Of a stretch of 64,000 bases of DNA, positions 63,920-64,000 are shown piece by piece. Within the stretch, counting starts at the first letter, position 1; each line of letters begins with the position of its first letter. The translations under genes were made by a program, and so were the position numbers. The notes under the pieces are model-generated. The model was given only the letters and a program-made list of their open reading frames with translations. It had not been told where the DNA came from and made no database searches. This stretch comes from Acinetobacter johnsonii CIP 64.6 (GTDB lineage Bacteria > Pseudomonadota > Gammaproteobacteria > Pseudomonadales > Moraxellaceae): NCBI RefSeq assembly GCF_000368045.1, contig NZ_KB849236.1:610875-674874 (forward strand), read 5' to 3'.

Positions 63920-64000
63920 GGGGACGTGGCGAAATTGGTAGACGCACTGGATTTAGGTTCCAGCGCCGCAAGGTGTGAGAGTTCGAGTCTCTCCGTCCCC
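63920..64000 (+). tRNA. leuW: tRNA-Leu (anticodon UAG), lacking only the last bases
   Basis: Acceptor arm GGGGACG pairs with CGTCCCC at the window end. The D-arm is GGCGAAATTGGTAGACGC, the anticodon loop TTTAGGT on stem CTGGA/TCCAG gives UAG (reads CUA), a long variable arm follows, and GTTCGAGTC is the T-loop. The discriminator base and any CCA lie beyond base 64000. The gene symbol is by analogy with E. coli. Confidence 0.95.

Noticed and set aside
1..64000. CRISPR array, prophage, integron or insertion sequence
   Set aside because: No regularly spaced repeats, transposase, integrase or phage structural genes were seen; gene order and codon use look native throughout.

Overview
The window reads as ordinary, gene-dense chromosome of a gammaproteobacterium close to Acinetobacter (Moraxellaceae). 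The base composition is AT-leaning, and most genes end at compact hairpin terminators. The lineage is suggested by an aspartate carbamoyltransferase paired with a degenerate dihydroorotase (PyrB-PyrC'), an isolated gspL-gspM pair, a Crp/Vfr-type regulator divergent from an OsmC gene, and the general protein content. I saw no prophage, integrase, insertion sequence, CRISPR array or plasmid functions. Species cannot be told from this sequence alone.

Layout. 1-9.2 kb: a partial tas-like aldo/keto reductase, crp facing a yhfA-type osmC gene, clpB behind a textbook sigma-32 promoter, a DUF945 protein, and rlmKL. 9.4-15.1 kb: a small unknown gene, pyrB-pyrC', an inner-membrane-anchored OmpA-domain protein, and a lipoprotein with an LprI-like C-terminus. 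15.1-29.8 kb: a metabolic island for leucine/isovalerate breakdown. Genes liuA-B-C-D-E, scoA-scoB and an atoE-type transporter read leftward as one probable operon. A TetR regulator, an acyl-CoA synthetase, bioB (biotin for the LiuBD carboxylase), a methyltransferase and a thioesterase read rightward.

29.9-45.2 kb: a DUF2520 oxidoreductase, a fatty acid desaturase, trmB, an ExeM/NucH-type secreted nuclease, a SulP transporter, a glutathione transferase, mdaB-ygiN, a secreted unknown, thiS-thiG, a DUF423 membrane protein, rpoH, a tusA-like gene, a cold-shock protein, a DEAD-box helicase, a small lipoprotein and a nitroreductase. 45.2-59 kb: gpsA, sixA, gspL-gspM, pyrD-cvpA-purF, an M48-like protein with a broken zinc motif, a possible holD, a 2-hydroxyacid dehydrogenase, a BepA-type M48/TPR protease, and yqeY-rpsU divergent from tsaD. 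59-64 kb: an AT-rich 570-base gap, an isochorismatase-family hydrolase with a doubtful start, a DUF815 ATPase, a patatin-like phospholipase overlapping an atypical protein kinase gene, and a tRNA-Leu(UAG) at the right edge.

The genes link in several ways. Isovaleryl-CoA from leucine would pass through LiuA, LiuBD, LiuC and LiuE to acetyl-CoA and acetoacetate, which ScoAB activates. RpoH encoded here should drive clpB encoded here. GspLM belong to the type II secretion machine that could export the ExeM-like nuclease. The spots most worth a second look are the HExxQ M48-like protein, the holD candidate, the patatin/kinase pair, the possible frameshift before the isochorismatase-family gene, and the nuclease with signals at both ends.
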